64,000 nt of DNA, from the NCBI GenBank assembly GCA_030549775.1, contig CM060175.1, positions 106,013,422-106,077,421 of the forward strand, in the 5' to 3' direction. The notes beneath the pieces were generated by a model. It made no database searches, was not told where the DNA came from, and saw nothing but the letters and a program-made list of their open reading frames with translations. The stretch's first letter is position 1, and each line of letters starts with the position of its first letter. This document shows positions 27,390 through 36,879 of the stretch, piece by piece. The position numbers and the translations under genes are program-made. This DNA is from Tamarix chinensis (Eukaryota > Streptophyta > Magnoliopsida > Caryophyllales > Tamaricaceae).

Positions 27390-27660
27390 AGTTTGTTACA
27401 TGGGACATTAATAATTGAAAGCCATATTTTCATCTACTTCACAAGGAGATTCATACCAATGACTACAGAAATATTTGAAATAATAATAGCATGTTACATA
27501 GGGTATAATTAATCAAAACCCCTATTTTCATCTATTACATGCTGGGATTAATATTAATGACTAAATAAACATTTGAAATGATAATAGGGCATACATAATT
27601 GAAACCAATATCTTCTTCTACTACATACCAAAAGTAATACTAATCTATGAAATATTTGGT
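27390..27660. repeat. Three ~95-bp tandem repeats
   Basis: Units near 27,395, 27,488 and 27,580 share GTTACAT(G/A)GG, TAATTGAAA.CCA, ATTTTCATCTA, TACCAATGACTA-like and AATATTTGAAATAATAATAG words. They lie just beyond the stop codon of the RPA-like pseudogene and may have been part of its 3' region. Confidence 0.6.
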
Positions 27661-29499
27661 TTCTCAACCAAATCACAATTAAGTCACATGAATATAAAAT
27701 AATAATTTAAAATGCTAATTAAGAAAGAAAAAGACAAGAAATATATCCTCAACACTTTACTTCTCTGCTATTCCTAACCTAAAGTTTTTCTAATTTAACA
27801 TTGACCTTAGATATCTTCTTTTTAGAAGCTGTAGTGGAAAGATCCCCATTCATACACCTTTTTCCCAACGCTACAATTGTACTTTTAGAAGGACATGTTG
27901 TAATCTGATTTGGTATATAAACTTCATCTGTTTGAGATTCCACATTTACAAATAATGAATTATCATGTTAGAAAATAATCATATAATTACCACAATTTTT
28001 TTAATTTATGTGTGAATATTACCTGCTCCTCAGCTGCATTTTATAATTTGGAAACCACATCCGAGTCCTAAAAAAATCCAGATTCTAATTTAAAGTGATT
28101 GATTATATAATAATTGCATTGTAATAAAAAAAATAAAAAATATAATGATTTAGATTAACTTGATTGTTAAAGGAACTTATTCTATAATATTTGCAAACCA
28201 AAGCTTCATCCACACTTAGCTTAATAACCGAATATACCCCTAATTGTTTCTCCCTCACTTGGACTAAAAAAAGAGCCTTCAGATCTATGAGTTTTTCCAA
28301 ATATGTTGGTAGCTTCATATATTCAACCTCTTCTTGAGTAGTTATAATGTGAATAAAATAATGTACATAAACAAAAAAGGTTATATTTATGTGATATTAA
28401 ATTAGAAATTACCTTTACATTGCTTTCCCTAAGCTCCTGTGCTGATTTTCCTATCACCCGTGTACATTCCCTATACCATAGAAGTAGCGGGATGTTACAA
28501 CTCTAATTTGCAACATGTGTCTAAGACTTCCTTTATCATTTTTCTTACACTTCTCATAGTAGAACGACTCTCCAATAACCTTGAGTTTCTTCAGACATTT
28601 CTTACATGTTATATAAAACCACTTGAAATGCCCTGAAATTTTCTAATTTTAAATATTATATTTAAATAAGGTTTTATTTGAAAATTTAATTTAATAAATT
28701 ATTTTTACTAAAATAAAAGGAAATTTATTAGGGAAAATTAATAAAAAATTTATAAATATGTTAATTAGAGGAAATTTGGGTATTTTAACTAATTAAAGAT
28801 TTTAATTTGAGAATTTATTTAAATAAATTATTTTATTTAAATTAAGAAATAGAAAATAGTTGCAAATTAATATGAATTTTATAAATAATTTAATTTGATA
28901 AAATTAGAGTACTTTGATAATTAAAATGGAATTTATGAAAAATCCTTTAAAAATCCTATTTTAGCCTAAAAATGGATTTAAATGGAGCAGCCCACTTTCC
29001 TCCCTCCTTTTCTTCTCCTGCCGCGGCCCATGCCCGTCCGCATATTTTTCTTTCTTTCCCTCTGTAGCCAGCGTGCCGAGTTTCGCCTCTTTCTTCCCCA
29101 AAACGCATCGTGTCATTTAAACGCCCTAACCTTCGCCTGACCAGCTGGTTCCTTCTTTTCTTTTCTTTCTTTCTCTTTCCCCCGACCTCTGAATCATCCC
29201 TTTCTTCTTCCTCCCTTCTCCACCATTGTCGAACTTGCGACCACTTTCCCTCAAAAATGGCGCCGCCGACCACTCTTGTCGTGGCCGACCTTTCTCCCGC
29301 CTATTCTCTTCCCCTCGACGCACACTTCAATTTGAATTGCCCCACTCTCCTTTTCTTCCCCAAGTTTGCCCCCATTTCCCTCGCGAAGGTCGGGCAAAAA
29401 TTTAAAATTGTGCCGCCCGATCAACGGCATAACCAACCCATTTTCCCACTGACTTTGACCTTCTGGTAACCTCCAGCACTCGAGCCTACCCTCCACCAC

Positions 29500-29507
29500 T
29501 ATAAATA
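29500..29507 (+). promoter_or_regulatory. TATA box of the solo LTR
   Basis: TATAAATA followed by CCCCTC, with a pyrimidine- and C-rich leader containing AAACCCTAA shortly after. It gives the LTR its transcription direction. Confidence 0.6.
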
Positions 29508-31159
29508 CCCCTCATTTGGTCTGGTTTCGAGATTTCTTTCCCCTAAACCCTAAGCACCAGTCTGTGCGCCACCACCCCTTTAGACACGCTCTCCTCCGCC
29601 GTTAGCCAACCTCAACACCGCCTCCGCCTCCCAAAATATTCCCTGAAACGCCCTTTAACTAACTAAACCATCTACATCCTTCGATTCTCCTTGCACGGAC
29701 CTCCATAATCGTGCAAATTTTGCTGCTCATCTCACCAGAATTTTCACCCTGAAACCTTAAACCACCGTCTACCACCACATCTACCACTTTTGCCACCCTC
29801 TAAACCACTCAAAATCTTTTGCTAATTCTCCTCCACCAACCCATAAATTTATTTTATTTTTCTCCTTCCCCCTTCCCTCTTTTTCTTCATTTTCACCACT
29901 CTTAGATCACTTTTTCGGCCACCTCCAGGCACCATTGCTAGTGCCACCCATCCCCGCTAACTCAAGGTGAAACCCTAGACCTTTTCAACACTTTCCTTTG
30001 ATTTGTTAAAAATTATCCTGCTTATATCTTAATTTTTAATGTTAATTCAATTTAAATTATTATTATCATATTTATTATTATTATGGTTATCAACTGTATC
30101 CTAATTGCTAAATTTTGTTGATAGGTTTGGGAGTATTCTTGAGTTAGATAAATTATTATTCTTGAATTTTGGTTATTTAATGGCATTATTACATGTTTAC
30201 TATTAATAATAATAATAATAATATTAGTATAATTATTTATTTAATATTTTAATTATTTCAGGAAGGGTAAAATCCTAAAATTTTAATTAAGTCTCGCACC
30301 TTTTCTTTTTATTACTATTATTAACATTTTAAACATTATTACTAATTATATTATTATTATTATTATTATTATCTCTATTAACTTTTATATTATAAGTATA
30401 TATATAATATTAATATCATTATTGCATTTTCAAATAGTATTATTATTAAATGGGGTGATTCAAAATCCACCTTGTAATTTTAAGATTTATGGTATTATTA
30501 ATATTAATATTATACTAATAAGAGTATTATTAATAATGTTTTATTATTATTATTATTATTATTACTATTATTATTACTATTACTATTACTATTTTGTTGA
30601 AGGGCAGAAACCCTTTTATCACCACCCTTTTTGAATGAAAATAGTAATTTATTTGTATTTTTAAGCGATATTTTGTATAGTTAATTATTGTGTAATATTG
30701 TTTTAATTAAAAACCAAGTCTAAGAATAAGTTAGAGAATAATAAAATTTTATGAGGGAGCCTAATTCTAGTATACTTTTATATAATAGGTGAACCCAGTC
30801 AAATCCCTCAAGTGGAATAAGATCGTGCACCAAGATCGGTATTGTTTTAGGTAAGGGTTTACTAAGGCCATTTTTGTGTTTATATGCATTATGTGCTTCA
30901 TATGCCATGTATTCTATGTTTATTATTATTAATTATTTCGTATGTGACATGATTATAGAGTTGAGATGTATGTTGGTGTGAATACACTGCGGCATGAGAA
31001 TTAAGTGTATGTTTATGTTATTATTGTATGATATGGCCTTAAGACATGCATGTTAGGGTTGTAAAATCATGATGGGAAGTGTAACAATGTGGTGTTAGGG
31101 TTTTACATGAAAGGGCATTGTGTTACGGTTTTTGCATAAAATGGCATGAAGTTAGGGTT

Positions 31160-31445
31160 TGTTGTGGATTAGGGTTTGCATGGAAATGCAATCTAAGTGG
31201 ATTTGGGGTTTGCATATGAATTAGGGTTTGCATTGGAGCTAGGGTTTATATGGAAGCGTGGGTCACTTGGAGTTAGGGTTGCATGGAAGAATGGGTCACA
31301 TGGAGTTAGAGTTTGCATGGGAGCTAGGGTTTTCATGGAAGTGTGGTACGTGGAGTTAGGGTTTGCATGGGAGCTAGGGTTGCATGGAAGTTTGGTTTAC
31401 GATGAGTTAAGGTTTGCATGGGAGCTAGGGTTGCATGGAGTTAGT
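31160..31445 (+). repeat. Minisatellite of GTTAGGGTTTGCATGG-type units in the solo LTR
   Basis: About ten imperfect units alternate GTTAGGGTT(T)GCATGGA with GGGAGCTAGGGTTGCATGG, in steps of ~25-60 bp. The frame through it (31197-31475) is a by-product of the repeat and is not a gene. Confidence 0.75.
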
Positions 31446-31509
31446 CATACATGCCTAGGAAAATGTTGTGATTAAAATACTTAAAATATTAATCTTTTAA
31501 AGTGGAAGG

Positions 31510-31870
31510 TTATTGAGCCGGGTCCAGACCGATCCACCAATCTGAAATAGTGGTTAGGGTTTTACCTTATGTGCGACCAATCCACCAGTTATAATAGTGG
31601 TTAGGACATGAGGTCCTATATGTGACCGGCCCACCGGCAATAATAGTGGGGTGACTCGAGCTCAATAAACACAAACCATAATTGTTAAAGCTCTTAAAAG
31701 ACATTGATTATTTACAGTGAAACACCATGCGAGCAGGAACCAAACCAATTCACCGGTCAGGAATAGTGGTTAGGGTTTTACCCTATATGTGACCGATCCA
31801 CCGGTAATAATAGTGGTTAGGACATGAGGTCCTATGTATGATCGGCCCACCGGTTATAATAGTCGGGTGT
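31510..31870 (+). repeat. Two ~225-bp subrepeats with CCACCGGT words in the solo LTR
   Basis: Each copy contains AATAGTGGTTAGGGTTTTAC, GACCGATCCACCGGT-like words, ATAATAGTGGTTAGGACATG and AGGTCCTAT. The copies begin near 31,515 and 31,740. Confidence 0.7.
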
Positions 31871-33538
31871 TTCTATTTCCGCATGGATTTAATAAAAGGC
31901 GTGGTGTGTATCTAATTTTGATAAAAGAAAGATTAAATAATTAATCTGGACCTTTTTGGGCCTTATGTGTGGACTTGTTGATTATAAGTTATGGATTTCA
32001 TTTTATGCTTCTATGTATTACATGTGTGGGTTTGTAAATGTATGTTGATCAGTATCCTGCATGAATTAATGTGTTATGTTCTAGCCTTAGTACTCGGTTA
32101 CCTTACTCAGTACGTAGCGTACTGATCACCCGTTTCATGGGTGCTACTTATTCCCACGAGCAGAAGATTCGTCTGATCTGTTGCAGGTAGGAGACACCTA
32201 CTTTGATGCTATCGATGTCTACGGGACATTAGGAGGGGCAGAGTGATAGCTAGGCTGGATCAATTTCTAGAGAGACGTGGCCGTTTTCCTTTTTAATTTA
32301 TGACTCATGTTATTTTTATTATGTTTGAATTGCAGAAACAATTTTATTAATGTTGTTAGTTATTATCTGAAAAATAATAGCTGGTATTTCGAATTATGTA
32401 AGACTTGCGCGTACTCTGATTTTTTCCTTTATAAATTTAGATTTTATGGTATTACTAATACTGTTTTCTTAGCCTTAGCACTTGGTACCGAAACGGTAGG
32501 AGTAAGCCGGTCTGGTACTAAGTGTAGCGGTAACATCCCTAGAATTCATGGGTTTTAAATTAAGTAATTTAATTTCTTCCGCTTTAAAAAAAAATTAGTG
32601 AATTTTGGGGTGTTACACCACTCTTCTACTATTTCTATTCCTGTAGCCCAGACATAGATCCAAAACTTCCCCACTTAAAAAAAATTCATTAATTGAGGCA
32701 TAAATAAAACAACCATGAATTGTATTAGAATAAATTAAATGCACCTCACTCTCTTGAAGTTACTCGACTATTTTGAAAATTGATCTCCCACTTGCTAGTT
32801 CCTTTGTTATTGTTTGTGAAGATAATGGTTGCCTCTCTTCACAAATTGTGATTTGTGAAGATTCACATTAAGGTAATATGTAAAAATAAAATTTTTTCGA
32901 GTTTTTATATTATGTTGCTGTGAAAGTAATTAAATGGTATGAATGTTTTAAAATATTTACCTTTTTTCAAAGTCTTTAATCTCCTATATAGTAGTGTGAA
33001 GAATTAATGTTGTCACATTCCAAGTGTCTGATATCCTAACCTGGTCTACAGGTATTAAGTGTAGTTAGTATTAACTGACTAAGATCATGATGCTATAAAA
33101 TAAAGATGAAAAGTTTACCATTAAATTTGCTAATTCAACATAATTTGAGAACAATAATAAGCTAATTTGGATTTTTATTTGCAACATATTCTCTTAGTTT
33201 TGTAGCATAATCTCCTCAAAGTGTGCATTCTGCTCTCTTTTGACTGATAAAACGTGTATAAATAGATAGTTTATGATGATGAATGTTTAAAAAGTATAAC
33301 TATAGGCATATATTTATATGCACTATCTTACTTTTCATCCTCCAAAACAAAATCGATATATTTTGTGACATGCCCAAAAACTTCCTTCTCTCTTAATACA
33401 TGTACTATGTAAACTCTTCCAATAATGTATGTCATTTAATTAGTTGTTAGTATGTTCATTATAACAAAATAGTAAGGTGTTTATAATTTATAATAATCTA
33501 GTTGGTACCTGTAAGACATGTTTGTGGGATAATAGCTA

Positions 33539-33879
33539 CGGTTGTAAACGAATCGAGCCAAGCCGCATACTCATGGGCTTGGGTTTGACTCATTTAGTTA
33601 AAAGAGCCTAAGATAAGGCTCAAGCTCAACTCATTTAACTAAAAGAACGAGCCAAGCAGAACTTTTAATGAGTTGAGGCGAGCTGAGCTCACGAGCCAAA
33701 GTCAAAAAATAAACCGAGCCTTACTTTTTCGAACTCGAGCTCGACTCTTTTAATAAACGAGTCCAAACTTGAGGCTCGAGCTCGGCTCATTTAACTAAAC
33801 GCATAAGTTGAATCGAGCTTTTAATGAGCCGAGTCGAACCAAATACCAAACTGGCTCAGCTCATTTACAACCCTAATGG
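33539..33879. mobile_element. Small inverted-repeat element (hAT-like MITE)
   Basis: The left end GGTTGTAAACGAATCGAGCC (33540-33559) pairs with the right end, read in reverse, GGTTGTAAATGAGCTGAGCC. The interior repeats GAGCC(A/G)AG and GAGCTCG words. TAGCTA flanks both sides (33533-33538 and 33880-33885), a possible partial target duplication. Similar GGGTTGTAAA-GAGCCGAGC elements are widespread in plants. It sits within the RPA-like pseudogene, probably in an intron. Confidence 0.6.
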
Positions 33880-34345
33880 TAGCTAAATCTTCAAATGTTG
33901 TGAACTTAAACAGTTGACTTGAGAATAATTCTATAGTTTTTGATAAATTACACTGTGTGAAATTGTTGAAATAGACGATACATATGAATGAAGTTGTTTT
34001 TATTTTCATTTGGTTGTTTGCATAAAATTCTTGATATAGTATAGATGTCCTTCAATGAGTTTTGCTTTATATTATTAAATATGAGATTTTTTTAATAGAA
34101 GCATGAACTATGTTATCCCATTTTATTCAAAGAACATAAATTATCAGATATATTTATATATTACAATTTAAAAATGTAAGGAAATAAGATAAAAGGTGTT
34201 AGTAAACTTACTTCGGAATCATGAAATACACATTTTAAACGGTATGACTTATTTTTATTGCCATATGAAGGCTTATCGTAAAGCTTTATGAGTCAAAGCT
34301 TCACACATCAATTGCTTTTTGTAGGATGTATTTCTCTAAGATTTA

Positions 34346-35137
34346 TGTACATCGCCATTTCTTTATAAGTATATATTAATAACAAATAATTTGATATATT
34401 AGTGTATATATACATCGCCCGATCAATTAATTAAATATATCAGTGTATATATGACAGTATAGAAAAGGAATAAAGATAATTCAAAAAGTGTATTTGCTTA
34501 GTAATATTTTAAATCGGTTAGGAAAATGTTACAAAAAATTTGGAAAAATTGATAAATGGTGTTATAAATATAAGAAAAAGGATGAAAAACTTTTTCCAAT
34601 TGTGCTATAATTTATGATTAAAATATAAAAATGATATATACAGAAATTCAACGAATGGCTAAACTAAAATACATACCTATGGGAGATTGCAAAATAATGA
34701 AAGAACGTTTCTAACACCAAAGTGGAAAAAAATTTCTCACCACAGCAAATTTTAACTAGACAAACTTCGTTCTCTCAAGAAGTCCCAAAAAATATGATCT
34801 GGCCTTCGGATTTCAAAGGAATCCAATCAAGTGTTTGAAAATGAATAAAAATAAGACACCTGGTAGATACCGTAGGTACAATGGGTGGAAATTTTTCTTT
34901 CTTTTTTTTTGCGGTCGGATTTAAAACTAATCTAAGTAATTGTTGAGAGCGAATAATAAAAAAACACAGGACATCAAAAAATTAAGATCTGACTGTCGAT
35001 TTATATATCATTTAGAATAAATAAAAATAAGACACGTGAGAGATGTTACTATCAGTACGATGGATGGAAAAATAACATTTTATGTTTTCTTTAGTAAGAC
35101 AAGACAAGATATATGAGCTCATGTTTTGACTTGAAAT
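34346..35137. other. AT-rich interval with a ~185-bp-spaced duplicated segment
   Basis: The phrase ATAAAAATAAGACAC..G followed by GTA(G/C)...TGG(G/A)TGGAAA occurs at about 34,844-34,890 and 35,018-35,067. In both cases it is preceded by an AAAAAAT..GATCTG word. No gene is seen. Confidence 0.45.
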
Positions 35138-35464
35138 TTGATTTTGATTCAGAAGGAGGAAAAAGATCATCAATTGTGCTGGAGCTGTAAGCGTGCCTGT
35201 GTGGATCTACTACAATTATACGAATCACCTCGGGCCCTAATTACCGCGCGGCCGTGGTTTCCAACAGACGACGCCCCTCCTTGTTGTAACGCATCATGCG
35301 GCGGAGCAGAACAAAGGTTAACCGCTCCTCGCACAGTTACTCACACGTTCTTCTGTGCTCTGCCCTGCTCTACACTATCTTCACAGTTCCTCCTTTCCGT
35401 CCATAAAGCCGATACATTCTGCCTGATTAATTTAGGACCCAAAGGATTAATTATTTTTAGATAA
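35138..35464 (+). other. Unrecognised 108-codon ORF in a GC-rich patch
   Basis: An ATG-to-stop frame spans a local GC island (about 35.2-35.42 kb), in contrast with its AT-rich surroundings. The predicted peptide is Cys-rich in the middle (CWSCKRAC, then PPCCNASCGG) but matches no domain I know. It could be a leftover exon, a promoter-type GC patch or chance. No Kozak, TATA or poly(A) evidence decides the question. Confidence 0.25.
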
Positions 35465-35951
35465 TTTTATAATGGCAATTAACTGTTCCTCCTAGTACTA
35501 TATCAAAAGACAAGTCACTCAGCTTTATAAGATTAAGAGTTAATAATCTTTCAAACATATTCTTTACTTTCTTATTTTTGAACATAGAAGGAAGAGTCAA
35601 GTATAATTAACACATATAGAAATATAGATTAAAAAAAAATAGAAATAAATATAGAAAGTTTCTACTTTCTTAACGTGCCATTCAAAGAAGGTTAAACCTA
35701 AAGTAATTTATTTTCAGTAAATTAAATTAAAGAATGCCAAGACAATTATAAATTGGATTCGTTTATATCCTATATATATGAATTTGACGTTTTTATTATA
35801 CTTTTTTATAACATAATTAACTTAGTTGAAAACTCAATTTTATGTAAAATTATATAAAAATTGAATACAATTGTATATATCGTAACTGAAAAAAATAAAA
35901 GTCCTTTAACTTCTTCAGTTGAATACAATTGTATCATACAGCAGTTGTATA

Positions 35952-36457
35952 TTATGAGTAGATCGAATATGTAGTACCCGTACACATAGATATCGTCATC
36001 GTCCTGTAACTTCTTCTCGCATAGAAAACAAGTTTCCAAAAACTTGCCGATACCTTCATCAGCCTTGCCGTAAAAACGGGGCGTCGGTCGTTCTTCGATG
36101 ACGGAAGGGACCGCTTGATTTCCTCATGATTATTAGGAGGGGTGCTTGTTGACGCAGGCGGCTTGGAGGATTGCGACGCGACATTACTGCCGCTTGCGTG
36201 CGTGACGCTGATGCGTCGCCGGCTTCCATAAAGTAACCTTGCTCCATGTTTCGCCGGTAATAGAAATGCATTGCATGGGTGGCCGGACTGATTGTCGATG
36301 ATGATGATCTGGGACTCTTTATTAGTAGGATGAAAAGCAAGCAAGCAAGCTCATAGGCATATATATATATAGAGAGAGAGAGAGCGAGAGCGAGAGAGCG
36401 AGAGAGCGAGAGAGCGAGAGAGAGAGTAGTCTCAAGGTCGCGATGGTCCATGTCCAA
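35952..36457 (-). other. Unrecognised overlapping ORFs in a GC-rich patch
   Basis: Two minus-strand frames overlap here: 130 codons (36344 down to 35952) and 132 codons (36457 down to 36059). Their GC-rich core lies at 36.04-36.34 kb. One reads through the GA/TC microsatellite as a Leu/Ser repeat, which is unlikely to be protein. The other has SSKPPASTSTPPNN and a basic C-terminal half. No known domain is seen, and no start is favoured. It may be one small plant gene or neither; the region just right of it has a diverged copy at 60.69 kb. Confidence 0.3.
36361..36427. repeat. (TA)n / (GA)n / (GAGAGC)n microsatellite
   Basis: A short TA run is followed by GAGAGA and repeated GAGAGCGA units. 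Confidence 0.9.
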
Positions 36458-36515
36458 GTCTTAACCAAATAAACTCAGCAACTGATTCTTGTTCCTTATC
36501 ATATGCGTGCACCAG
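36431..36515. repeat. Segment similar to 60,690-60,765
   Basis: It shares CTCAA(G/A)GTC(G/A)CGATGGTC, GTCCAAGTCT, CTCAGCA(A/G)CT and TATCATATGCGTG with the second site in the same order and strand. The copies bracket the retrotransposon nest. The nature of the segment is unknown. Confidence 0.6.
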
Positions 36516-36879
36516 AATTTGGATAACAGCCCATATCTCCTTCCTCCTTTTTAGCTTTTGCTTAACTTTTACTTTTAGTTATTCTTAGTTTTACCGGTGT
36601 TTATCTTTCTATTTTTAACGCGTGCATGGTTATATGCACCGATATATATTGTAATCTTCAGCACTTAATAAAAATAAATTAACCTTTTCTCCATCAATTG
36701 TGCTCTCGTTCAACAAGCATTCATGAGTCATTCGATTACCATTTTTTTTTTTGTCATTCTAATTTCACTCTTTCTTTTTTGTTTATACACCTCTGGCAAA
36801 TGTCGAGCACATAGTATCTGCCTGCCACATCTGATGCCTCATAAATGACCCATCAAATCCTCTCTACTTACATGTCTTT
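36516..36879. other. AT-rich interval before the copia relic
   Basis: It may include the leader or 5' LTR of the plus-strand copia element, but no LTR edge or primer site was recognised. Confidence 0.35.

Larger units (their letters stand above)
28624..32617 (+). mobile_element. Solo LTR, 3,994 bp, with CCACT target duplication (large gypsy-type LTR)
   Basis: It begins TGAAATGCCCTGAAATTTTC and ends GGGGTGTTACA, and is flanked by CCACT at 28619-28623 and 32618-32622. No gag, pol, primer site or purine tract lies inside, so it is a single LTR left by recombination. Long LTRs ending GGGGTGTTACA are common in plant chromoviruses such as Tekay/Del; that lineage is a guess. Within it, TATAAATA at 29500-29507 with a GC-rich lead marks the plus-strand promoter. 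(TTA)n runs lie near 30,540-30,590, and subrepeats at 31.2-31.9 kb. The short frames at 28.9-29.5 kb arise from the GC-rich upstream part and look incidental. Confidence 0.85.
27779..34345 (-). pseudogene. RPA70-like (replication protein A large subunit) pseudogene, interrupted
   Basis: Minus-strand pieces follow the RPA1 layout. An N-terminal OB-fold start lies at about 34.2-34.3 kb (LIKLYDKPSYGNKNKSYRLK). CTL*GDYATKLREYVAN is near 33.2 kb, where a Trp codon has become TGA. The zinc-ribbon OB-fold spans 32.6 and 28.6 kb (WFYITCKKC, then ESFYYEKCKK). Next are CTRVIGKSAQELRESNVK with a GTAATT donor near 28.41 kb, and LEKLIDLKALFLVQVREKQL near 28.29-28.23 kb. A basic tail ends KVNVKLEKL at the stop 27779-27781. 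One zinc-ribbon Cys is Tyr (YEKC instead of CEKC), and a frameshift follows the ribbon. A 4-kb solo LTR sits inside the ribbon exon and a MITE lies further upstream. RPA binds single-stranded DNA; plant Helitrons often carry RPA-like genes and this one is co-oriented with the RepHel relic, so it may be Helitron cargo. Confidence 0.75.

Noticed and set aside
28956..29499. Cluster of ORFs on both strands in a GC-rich patch
   Set aside because: They lie in the upstream part of the solo LTR just before its TATA box, are compositionally biased and have no domains.
31197..31475. 92-codon ORF with repeated ELGFAWELG-like units
   Set aside because: It is the translation of the LTR minisatellite and not a protein gene.
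36361..36427. GAGAGC repeat as a possible CRISPR-like or regulatory array
   Set aside because: No spacers; a simple microsatellite.
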